Positions 47,425 to 59,400 of a stretch of DNA of 64,000 nt are shown here, piece by piece; position 1 is the stretch's first letter, and every line of letters begins with the position of its first letter. Position numbers and translations under genes: made by a program. This DNA is from Nymphaea colorata. Lineage: Eukaryota > Streptophyta > Magnoliopsida > Nymphaeales > Nymphaeaceae. The notes under the pieces are model-generated. The model had not been told where the DNA came from. It did not search any database and was given only the letters and a program-made list of their open reading frames with translations. The DNA is taken from the NCBI RefSeq assembly GCF_008831285.2, contig NC_045150.1, forward strand, positions 2,554,001 through 2,618,000. Reading direction: 5' to 3'.

Positions 47425-50400
47425 GTCTTTGCAACCAAATTGGACCGTGTAGAAGTGATCTCCATTGGTTGATTTGAATTGTTTGGCTCATGTAGAAATC
47501 AACTTAAAAGTTTGTCGCCCCAGTAATGATATGTTAGTTTACAAGATATGTATGTTTAAACCACTAAATTTTAGCATTTTCATGGGGCTGACTTCTGACA
47601 TACTACGAAATCCTACATACATATCACATTCCAGCAACTTCATGGTAGCTTCTAGTAAAACTCAATTGTGTAAATCACATCTATATGATCAAATTTTATT
47701 ACTGAATAGGTCCGAATCGATTTGCAACTATTCAGGGAAATCAGCAAGTTTTCTTTTTGGACATGAATGACACACACAAGAACAGGCTATTTTTTACCGG
47801 AAAGACTTACACAAGAGGAGCAAGTTGCGAACATAGGCATTTCAGGCCATTTTATAAGTTCGAAATCCAGCTTATACTATGCGTCAGGCAACGTCGTAGA
47901 TGATCGTGAATTTTCCACCATGGCCGGAAAAGGGGGGTCCCAAGCTGCTAATAGTTTCCAACAGACGAGGAACCTCCTTTCCCAGGAAACCAAACAAGGT
48001 GTGACAATTCTCCTTCACCCACTTTCTATTTTTATTTTTCAATTTCCTTACCATCCATGAACCATCCTCCATCAGAGGAGATGTACGCTTTGGAAATGCT
48101 GAGATCAAGGTCGGTCAGGACCTGAACAACTTCCAGCAGTATACCATGCTTGTTCACGCTGTCAACCTGCAGCACGCGGAAAAAAGGAAAAAGGCCAAGT
48201 TCAAGTCAGTACTTGCTTCAATTTTTTGGCTGCCGGAGACAAATTTACGCACATATTTTTCGTTTTTTGGTTTCTTTTCTACACTTCCACGTCTTCTAAG
48301 TTCATAATATTGGAGCTCTGTTTTCTAGGAGCAATAAATAGTGAACCAACCGAACTTTTCGTCTAACACAGGTCAAAGCCCAGTAGATATAGTCAAATGA
48401 GAACACTAGCCATACTAAAAAACATAATGAAAATTTTATAAAAACGTGCCTAATCTTTTAGTGAATAACAAAAACATGTTTAAGTTTCGATTTCGTTCAT
48501 TTAATTGCATATGTTATATAAGAAAGGATGAATGTTCTAGTAACATGAACAAAACTTGATAAAAATACAAACATTAAAGTTTACCATTAACAAAACGTAC
48601 GATGAACGTGAAACTGCAGCGCTTTTCAAGAACGATATATTAAGCAAGAGAAAAAAAATTGTCATACATGAAATATTTCTAAAATATGATATTCATGTAA
48701 GGCACCTTTCGAGATGCTTATACAACGACTTGCCTGCTTCATAAATTTAAAGCTTCTAGCTAGGAATTCGAGATGCTATGCTACAAGTAAGGTTATTGGT
48801 CAGACCGTCAAAAACCAGTACTGGCATGGAATGTCACAAGAAACGAAATGTGATTATTGATTCTCTTTTCACCATCTTATGTGCGTTTTCAGGGTGATGT
48901 TTAACCTCAACTTGTTATCTACATGTGCAACCTGATCACCATTCTTACTTCTACCCTTGATCACAAAAACACATGTTTTTCTTTTGAAAAAATGCGTTAA
49001 AAATATGAAAAAAAGTCGGCTGAATAAAACATAAAAAAAATGATTTTTTTTTTTAATTTTGGTTTTTTTCGTTTTTTTCCCATTTTTTCCATTCTATGTG
49101 TTTTCATGTATTTTCACATTTCCCCCCTTTTTTTTTTGTTCTATGTGTTTTTTCACGTTTTCTTTAATACCATGCCAAACTGTTTGTTTCTATTTTCTAA
49201 TTTTTAAATATACTTATATTTTCATGTTGTTTTATTAGTTTCTCATTTTATTTTTTTCCCCAATTTTTAAGATTTTTAAAATTTACCATATTTTTTTCTG
49301 TATTTTCCATTTTTTAAAGCTTGCAATATTATATCCTAAAAAACTTCACCGTTTAAAATGTGAAAATGATATTTGTGACTGTTTTTACCATTTCCATTGA
49401 GGAAACTGTTGTCAAGGACTTGGCTTTTCACTCAAATCTCAAAAAGGAAGCCTTAGGGTTTCAAATTTATTGAAGAAACTGCAAAGTTTTATGAACTGCA
49501 AATCAATAACGTACAAGCACTATTCTCATGCTTAACTCAAGATAAAATTTCAGAGTAGATTGACTAAGAGATAATCATGTAAAATGTTGTTGTTTAACGT
49601 GTTCTACAGTTATGATAGACAATACGAACGCCTTTAAAGAGTCCTTGACCCAAGACGGACACATATACACCCCAAGGGGTTGGCGCGGTGGGCCTTTAAA
49701 TACCAAGAAGTCAGGGTTCCACTCATGGACACCATGGTCTGAAGAAGCTTAAGTAGGCTTAGGCCTTAACCACCAAGTTACCTTTCCTAGAGTTTTATGC
49801 CGCCAAGAGCACGCTAAGTTTCGTGTTCTGGTATCTCTTCCCCTTGTTACAAATGGACAAATAAACTTTAACCACCACAAAAATATATTGAATTGATGAA
49901 GTTTTTTATGTAATTAGGGGCTGTACATTAGCATTCAAAGAAATTCTTACCAGTTGAGTCCCATTCACTTAAAAAAAAAAAAGTCAACTGTTTCCACGTA
50001 ACTGAAAGGTTAACAACGCCTGGAAAGAGCCCTAAAGGCCTCCTCATCCTCCTATTTCAGGGGCCATGAGCTGCTTTGGCGTCAGCAGCGACAGTAGTGT
50101 ACCCTTTAACATGTCCAACCACTTAAACATGCAGAGCATAACACCCATAACTAGAAACTTGCCTTTAAAGAGGACCTTAGCCCGACCAACTACACAGCCC
50201 AACCCTACCTTGGATCCAAGGATTTTGCTACGAAACATAAATTTAAAATCTACTGTGATGAAATCCAGCTAGTCGTCAGGCTATGTTTCAAACACTGGAG
50301 AGAAGGAGATGAATGCAGCACATTGTCACTCAGGCTTATTGGACGCCCAATTTTGGCGCCCACTAATTAAATTCATCAACCAACTCAAGCTGACTAGATC

Positions 50401-53400
50401 CGACCTCTCAAATTGGATGAGAAATCGGTTGGTAATCCTAGCGACGGCGTTATCAGTTTCAGATCAGCAATTGATATGGAATTATAGATCAGTCGAAGGT
50501 GGAGGAGGGTGCTCAAACAGGAGCTTCAAGAGACGCTAGATGAAGAAGTGAGTGCCCAGCATCAAAAAGCTCGAATCAAGTGGTTGTCCAAGGAGGATCA
50601 TAATATCCCTTTCTTCAAGGAATGGCGAAAGGTTGCACACCAATAACTGCATACACAGAATAGCAGGCAATTAAGACCCCACGAAAATCAGAAACACTTG
50701 TGATGCTTTCTTCTGCGAGCTTTTGGCAATGCTGGAAGACAACGGTGAGACTCGTGGGAGCAGAACAGGGATCTCAAGTCATGGGGGAGGAGAATAGCAA
50801 ACACCTCCATTCTACGACCCTTGAGGAGACAAGAGACATCGTATTTGCATCTGATCCCTACAGGACTCCTCGACCTGATAGTTTCCCAGGTTCCTTATAT
50901 CAGAACCATTGGGAATGCATAGGAAGAGATTTCACAGAAATGGCTAACTCCTTTCTCAGATCTGAGAAAATTAAAAAAAAGTCAAAAGGACAGAAATTGC
51001 CGGATTCAGGACTTTCGGCCAATAGCCTTGTCAAACTCTAAGTACAAATTCCAGTCAAAGTTTTTCGTGGTCAGGATGAATCTGATTTTGACCAAATTAA
51101 TGGAACATAGCTAGCCAGCTTTCTTGCTAAGGCGAAGCCTCGAAGACGCTGTTATTCTACGTCACGAAATTATGAACACACTGTGACACAGTTCCCGTCC
51201 AGCCTGCTGCTTGAAGATCGACCTAGTGAAGGCATATGATTGCGTTAATTGGGAATTCATAAAGTCATCCTTTCGTGCCTTTGAATTTGAAGGAAGAGTG
51301 GATTCAAAGGCTATCAGCGTGCTATTCTACTGCTTCGACTTGTATGATGATCATTTGCTCTCCAGGAGAGTAGTTTGACATGAATTGAAGACTGTGATTG
51401 TGAGGTGGTCCTTTGTCGCCTTAAATTTTTATTATCGTTACAATTTCTCACCTATGTAGCTTCAGTTGTCCCGACCACACATAGTTCTGTATTCCGCTTC
51501 CATGCTAGACAGAGCTGCGACCTTCTGTTTCCAACTACTCCACAAAACAAAGATTTTCTTCAGTGAAAACATAATAACCTGATACTCCTCATGTGAATCT
51601 CCAACTTAGTTTGCATCTGTATAAGCAACAAGATTTTGTCCCTTACAAGAGTAATGATCTTTGTGGTAGAGAAGACCATCCCAAGTTGGCTACTCATATA
51701 TGTCGGTGATATTATTACTACTAGAAATTGTGATAGTCACATTTGTGAAGTGTTAAGGAGTGTCTAAATGTGTTTAGCTCTGGACCTAACTCCAAACATG
51801 TTAGGTCTAGGTGATTTCTTATTTCTCTTATTGTTCTCATGTGTTGTTATTCTCTCAATAATGGCATCTTCTGTAAATTTCAGTAATTGAGGGCATTATT
51901 GCTCAACTTTTAAAGGTCGATATATATATATATATATATATATATAGGTGTGTTTTAGGGTTGAGGCTGCAATATGCAAGCCAGTCGTCTCCCTCTTTAC
52001 CTCTTCTTTGTCTCCTTCAATTTCTTCTATGCTAAAGTACCACTACGATGGACATGCAAGGCTGATGCATCAAAACTTATATGGTATCAGAGCAAAGGTC
52101 TTGTGGTTTCTCCAGAAGGAATGCCCAAAGAAATCTGATTTGTTCTTCCAAGAAAGATAACTATCTACTTAATTTCATCATACCTCTAGTCACCTCATTC
52201 ATCCTTATTCATTGTTTCTCCCTCAGAGATTTCATCATTGCCTCATTTTTCTCACCCTATTCTCCTTTTCTAGTTTGTGTTAATCTCCAAGCTATTTCTT
52301 ATATCCATATCTCTCTTTAATGTCGCAACTTTAACGTCTGAAATATCTCATTCTGTTAATTTCTCTTATGTCCTCACTCTTCTTGACGTCAGTTTATGGT
52401 GTTGAACACTTTCTTCTTCTCTTGCACGTAATTTTCCTTGAAACGTTTGTCGTCTTACTGTATTCAGTCTGCCACTCTGTGTTCAACCACTTGTATTTTG
52501 ACGATATACCTAGAGCTACTTTCCTTGTCCGGTCTGCATTCACTTATTTTATCCTAAAAGATACTTTTATAGCCACAACAATGTCTTTTCCTATGCTTGC
52601 ACAATAACAGATTTATGCACAATTGTCCATCGGTTGAAAAACAAAACATCGTCTTTTAGTTACTGTTGCTTGTGGCACATCATTTACATTAACTTTTGAT
52701 TCTTGTTGCCGGCAAAAATGTTCACTCTCTCACCTAATATTCTTTTGTTTTTGTCTCTTTCATGAATTTCACTTCAAACAACAATTCTTTCAGTTTCTTG
52801 ACCCAACTTGTTTTCCAGAAACTTATGCATACAACTTACCTGACCTAAAAGTGGCAACTAGTTTCTTTTATAAGGAGTCATAATCTATTTGGGCATCTAG
52901 ATGAAACTTCTGTAGACCGACTGCAGTTTATCTTGTAAGAAAGTAAGGATGGCAAAGGAGAATCCATCATGAGGGAGAAAAATCCAGAATATGTCAAATG
53001 GATGAAAAGAGACCAATCGCTTGTGGCATACATCACTTCAACACTTTCAGAGGAGGCACTTATTATTTCTGATGATCTTACTGCAGCACAACTATGAGAT
53101 ATTCTCAAGTGTCAGAGGCAAGAGGTCTAGAGCTGAAGCGAAAATTTCATAATCTCAAGAAAGAATCAAAATATGTTGTGAAATATTTGACTCAGATGAA
53201 AAAGTCACGGATCAGGTTGCCATGATTGGGAGTGCAGTTTTAGATGACAACAAAGTTCAGCAAATTTTAAGTGGACTCAAACCAACATACACGTATTTTG
53301 TACTGCTCTGGTGTTCCTGCTCTGCTCGGTTTTGATGAACTCAAGGCTAAACTGCTTCAGCATGAGATGGATAGGGAACAAATTTCAATGCAGATGATGA

Positions 53401-56400
53401 AATTTCTCATAATGTCTTGATGGCTGGTACTTCAGTTGGGTATGTTTGTGGAGGAGGAAGTTATGAAGGAGGACAAGGGCAATGTCAATTTGGTCAGGTT
53501 GAAAATTTCCTACTCCTAGTATCTCTACAAGAATTAGAAATCAAAGAAGGATCATGACATGTTTTCGATGTAACAAGAAAGGGCGTGTTAAGGAAAATTG
53601 TTAGTAAAATCCACAAAATAAAGGGAATGCTTACGAGGGAGGAGTGTAGAGAACTCAATATAAACACATAAATCTATACCAGATGATTCACAACATATAC
53701 TTATGATTGTGTTTTCAAGATGAACTTCAAACAAAATGATCAAGGACAATAGTAAGTGGATTTTGGGCAGCCATTCATGTCACTAGAAACACAGGTAAAA
53801 TTGCCTAACTTATCTACTTATTCAGAACAAGGATCGATCATCACATTAGATGGATCATATCATTCCATCACTCATACTGGAAATGCACAAATTCTCATGT
53901 CTAATTCTTCATTATCCCTGTCTAATGTCCTCCTTGCTTCAAATAATAAAAAAAATATTGTTTCAGTGTCTAAACATGTTGATTATACACATTCTTCTGT
54001 CAAATTCACTCCCTCTTTTGTGTATGTCAAGGATCTTCAATGAAGAAGACATTTGGTAAAAGAGAATAATATATACTATTTCAAGGAAACTCTACTAACC
54101 ACAGTTCCAGTTTCTTCTTCAATTGATTTACTAGTTGCTTCTTTAATTATTAGTGCATCCACTCAGTTGCGTATTCATAGTTCAGATGTTTTAAATTTAT
54201 ACTAATGTAATAAGCTTGATTTATAACACAACCTTTTGGGTCATTGTACGCGAAGTTTTAATGAAAGACTTATTGCAGGTAATTTCGCATAGAGTCTAGC
54301 TTAGAGTTTAACTCAAAAGTCAAACAGTACCGTAGTTCTCAACTCTATAAAGCCATGTTCTTTTTTATATTTTGAATAAAAGAGATTTTAAATCATTTGA
54401 GATTGTCTATTCTGATGTGTCAAGGCCTACCCCAATTTCTTCATTGCCTGGTAGTTGTTATTATGTTATCTTCATATATTCTTTTTCCCATTATACCTGG
54501 ATACATTTTATGAAAAATAAATCTAAAGCTTTCAAGTTTTTCTGGAACTTTCATGTCTTAATTCAAAACAAACTCTCCTCCAATATTGTGCATTTTGACT
54601 GTGATGGTGAATGAGAGTATTAATCCAAAGACTTTATTGCATATCTTCAAAATAATGAGATGAGTAAACAAATATCTTGCCTGCACACTCTCTAGTAAAA
54701 TGGGGTAGTTGAGTGGAAGCACCGACACATTGCAGAGACTACTTTGAGAATGATGCTAATATGTCAGCTAGCCTTTAGGCAGAGACTTTTCAGATGTTGT
54801 TCATATCATAAATCGATTGCCTATGATTATCTTGGAGCACAAGTATTCTTATTGAGTTCTTTATGGGCAACATCCTGCATATAATGATCCTTGCATATTT
54901 GGTTTCACATAAATACATCTTTGAGAAATAAGTTTTAAGACAAAACATTAAAATGTAGCTTTGTTGAATATGCAGATGAGCATAAGGGATTCAGATGCTA
55001 TGATCCAGGCAGTAAACGAATATAGACTTCGTAGAATGTGGTGTTTGATGAATTTAACTTTCATAAGGAATGTGGCCCCACCGACCCAATCTCACTATAG
55101 AGTAAGATCTATGATCCTATAACTTTGACAAGAAATGTGGCCCCACCGACCCACTCTCATTATAGAGTAAGGTCTATGATCCTTGGTTAAGTTGGGAGCT
55201 TTTGCCCATGGCAGCTCAGCCATGTATCTTCTTGCCCTCTTGTGAGTGCACATGCAAGAAATGTTCAGTCCAACCATGATTGATCTACCATGGAACAAGC
55301 TAAGCCTAGCAATGACTTTTAACATAAAGTAAGCTGCCATTCAACAATTTTTTGGGCTAGTCTATAGTTGAAGAGATCAGGACATGAATGATGAACGAGT
55401 TAGTCAACATGTAAGGAGATCTAAACGAGTTCGGCACCTCATTGATTGATAGATCAGTTATGAAAGCTTCTCTTTGGTTTTCCACTATGTCACCAGGGTG
55501 CGGCAACCCTGGTGACGCACTCGCGTCGACGCGACGCGGGTGCTGGTGCGACCCAGATTCGCACCCAACCCGCACCCTATTGATTTCAGTTTTTTTTAGT
55601 TTTTTTTATCAAATTTGATATTATTAATATATTATAATAATAAATTAATAATAATAATAAATACCCTCGCCGCACCGCTGCAAACGTAATTTTTTGAGAT
55701 GTATCGCACCCAAACCCACACCCCGCATTTTGGTGACATAGGTTTTCCAATTATTTATGTCAAACCTATAAACCTAGTTAATGGCTAAGGGCTATGAATG
55801 AGTAGATAGAAACATTCTATAAATGTGAAACTTGGGAAGTAATATCGGTACCTCAATGGAAGACTACAGTAGGTTCCAAGTGGGTTTAAAGTCAAGTATA
55901 AACTGGATGGTAGCAATGAACTATATAAAAACCACACTGTTTGCCAAATGTTTCACACAATATTTTGGGCAAAACTACGACGAGACTTTCAATCCAGTGG
56001 TTACAATGGATACGATCAGGGTGGGCATCGGGCCTGGGTCTGGCCCCAAAAAAACCAGCCCAGGCCGGTCCAATGGGGCCCGATTCAGCTCAGTAAATTA
56101 TTTAATATTATTTTATTTTATTAACAATATATTTTATTATTAAAAATATTGTTTACACTCAAAATATTTTATTTAATATTTTAAAAAATATTTTTTTTAT
56201 TTAGCTGGGCTGGGCCGGGCTCGGGTTTCTAGCATCGGACCGGGCCGGGCTAGGTACGAGCATTTCTCCCAATGAATTCAAAGGTGCAGTTTTTGTGGAA
56301 GCTTTCTTGATCATTCAATTTTTATTTACGAAGAAAAGATATCTCCAGTTCTTAATAGTTCAACCTCAAATCCATAAATTTCAAGACTTCCGCTGATGTT

Positions 56401-59400
56401 AGATCCTTTGCTTGATATAACTTCAAACCTCTCACAATATCCAAGGTCGGATCTAAGATCTCGGACTATGAAACAACCCTATAGAATTTTACATTGTTTG
56501 AAGCCTCCCAACATAACAATGGTTTTTATAAAAAAAACAGCACAAAAATTGTTATAGGCAGCGTAAAAAAAATCTGAGGAAATTAGCTTGTATTGGTCGA
56601 CCATTCCCTTGCCGACACCATGCTAGTGGAGACGTGGGCACCAGCATGTAATTGTTTATCAGGGGCAACGTATAGTAATAAGGGAGGACTTAAATAAATA
56701 CAAAATTATAAAGGAGCCCAACATTTGAGCCAATAATAAATAAACAAGCCCTCAACCTTTAAAAGACCACAAATGAGCCCACAACCTTCGCATTAATGTT
56801 GAAGGGTTGTTTGTGATTCTAAGTAAAAGTTGACGGCTGGTGGACACTTGGGGAGGACTAAAATAAATTCAATATATATATAAACATTTGAGGCCCCCAA
56901 CCTTCAAGGGACAACAACTAAATCATCAACTGTAAAGGCTTATTTATGGTACAGAGCGAAGCTCCCACCCACTCCCTAAGCCACCTAACTAGATCGATGT
57001 AAACTTTTTCTTTGAAATACTTAGCCTAATCTACTTTACGCAGTTGATATCTTGACTATTTTATAAATTTGCCTAAGGCAAATCAGTGATAGCAACAAAG
57101 CATAAAGGTGAGGTAAAGGTTGAAAACAAAACTGAGTTCGAATTTCTTCTAGAAAGAGTGACGGGTCCAGTGGCTTTACATAGTCCAGTGAAGCACCCAC
57201 AATGTGGTAGAGAGTCCGGATAGAGAGCCTCATCCCTTACGAAGGGATAAGGATCAAAGCGAACGCCACCGGTGCAAAAGCTGGATGTGACAAGGGCTAA
57301 GCATATCTCGGCAGAACCTATCCTACATTCAACTAGGCATGGTTAGGACAGTGATATGACATACACTCGGAGCCAACCACAGATACACATGTTTTTTTCC
57401 TTCTTCTGGAAAGCTAAGTTCAGACGTAGGAAAGAGAATTATATGACAAATCAAGATACCATATGGCCTCAAAGGCGTGGATCTGCACAGCCCTTTCTCC
57501 TTTACTCTTCTCATTTTCCATTAATAGTTGAAATGGATTTCTAGATCAAACTACTGGACAAGAAGATCCGAGAATTGACAAAATTGGATCAAGTAGGAAA
57601 TCATTTAAGCGGAAAAAATAGTAAATTTTCAAGGATCTTGCGATAGATAATATCACGGATCTTTTTATTAAGTAGGGGAAAACCTAAATTGTCTTTTTTA
57701 TAATATGAAAAAAACTTGCGGTTCTGTTGAATAAGACCCGAGAATTAGCAAAATTGGATCAAGTAGCAAACCGTTTAAGGGGAAATGATAAATTTTCACG
57801 GATCTTAGGATAGATAATATAATGGGGTTTTCTAATCAAGTCGGGAAAAACCTAGTTGTCCTTTTTATAATATAAAACACTTAAGGTTGTATTAGATAAC
57901 ACCTTTTAAAAAACAACGTTTTCTGAAAATCGGGTTTTGTGGAAAGTTACTTTGTAACAGGAGAGAGTGGAGACAAGTTATTCATTTCCTTTTAAAAAGG
58001 TGGTTTTTCCAAAACTGGTTTTTTGTAAAACCAGTTTCAACCGTCACCGAAGCATGCCTTAGATGCAGTTTTAGATGAGATTTTGGTATTACTAAATCTT
58101 TAAATGTGTTTTCAATTTTATACAAGAACATAAAATAATTAATATATTTTAAATAAGATGAGCTTAAATCAATTTAAATATCCTTTAAATATCCCAGGCA
58201 GAGCCACATGTGGGAGAGTGTTAATGGTTACCCACACCAGGCCCACAAAAAATCACTATTTTTACACTACTGCTTTCAAGTAATTTCATCATTTAAGTAT
58301 ATCAGTGTCTCTAAAGTTTTTGAATGAATGTCCCTCTACCCAAAATTTCTGGCTCCACCAACGGTTAAATACTTACTCTTTGTCCAACTCAATTTGAAGT
58401 ACACTGATTTAGGAATACTTCAATCGAATTTGATCACAATATTGCTTCTAGTCTTGTTGTTCAAGAATCATAACACAGTTGAAAGATGAAACTTTTCAAT
58501 TCAGGGCTGTTTTTTGGAATTCCACGTAGCTCATCGAGGAAAAAAGTTTTCAGAGGATTGTATTCTTCGGAACCCTCCCATAATTCCATTCACAGACCTC
58601 AGGTTTTTTACTTATGTGGGCCCTATTTTTGCTAACAACTATCACAACCAACCCCATAAACCATATACTGGTGAAAACAAGAGCTTCTATGTCTTCCGAC
58701 GATGTCTTCTTAACTTGAAAAGTGGTTTTCTCTTTTGTAAAACGAGGGAAAACACTTATCTTGACAAATATTTTAACTGGAGATAAAAGTTATTTGATAG
58801 CAGTCCTACTCAAAGCAGGTTAGATGTTATGGTCCCTAACAGGGGACCATGTGTCATACTTACTACCGAAAAAGTTTAAAAAGAAAAGAAGCTCATATTC
58901 GCAATTATGACCAAAAGGTGGTCCTTTGAACAAAACTTGTTATAGAAAAGAAAAAACACCGAATTTCGCTTTTCAGTTCGGGAGGAAGATTCCCGGTTGC
59001 CGGTAGCTGTCAACGGATCTCACCTTTTGCCGGGCATCATTTCATTCTCCTATTCCTCATTACATTCGTGCGTCTAAAGAAGCGTGGGTTCGCGTGGAAG
59101 AGGGGGCAGAGATTACCTTGACGAGCGTGCAGTCGCTGCAGGTGGCGTTATCAATGGATACCCTGCAAAGTGAAGAGGACGCAGGTCAGCACCAACCCAA
59201 AAGAGACTCGGTCTCTACAAAGAACCGAGTCCACGACGAAGAATCGGGGGCGATCCAACTTGGGTCTATCGCTAAAATCCGGTTCTGCATGGACCTGCTG
59301 CTGCACAAGTGGGTCAAGATGCCTAGCTAAGAGAGTGAGTTGGGTGCACCACTGATATATTGCAAAAAAAAAAAAAGGTTAAAATTGGGGTATTCTGAAA

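Larger units (their letters stand above)
51751..56346 (+). mobile_element. decayed Ty1/copia retrotransposon, copy 2
   Basis: After the LTR and leader, gag starts about 52762 (FLTQLVFQKL). Zinc knuckle CFRCNKKGRVKENC is near 53560. Integrase pieces lie at 54380-54730 (SDVSRPTPISSLPG; FDCDGE). Reverse-transcriptase pieces are FTQYFGQNYDETFNPVV (about 55950-56005) and a segment equivalent to QCGFHRSTLDHSLFIY (56271-56330). Stops are frequent and no 3' LTR is found. It is more decayed than copy 1 but the same family. A CTATGTCAC MITE and a GGGCC-word insertion interrupt it. It lies in ACR3-like intron 2, antisense to the host gene. Confidence 0.9.
48167..59116 (-). other. 11.0-kb second intron of the ACR3-like gene
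   Basis: Bounded on the minus strand by GT at 59116-59115 (AAG|GTAATC) and AG at 48168-48167 (CTGCAG|GTTGAC). It contains the repeats, LINE, copia fragments and nested MITEs listed separately. 48240-48950, 49800-50270, 56350-57560 and 58370-59080 show nothing recognisable. Confidence 0.85.
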
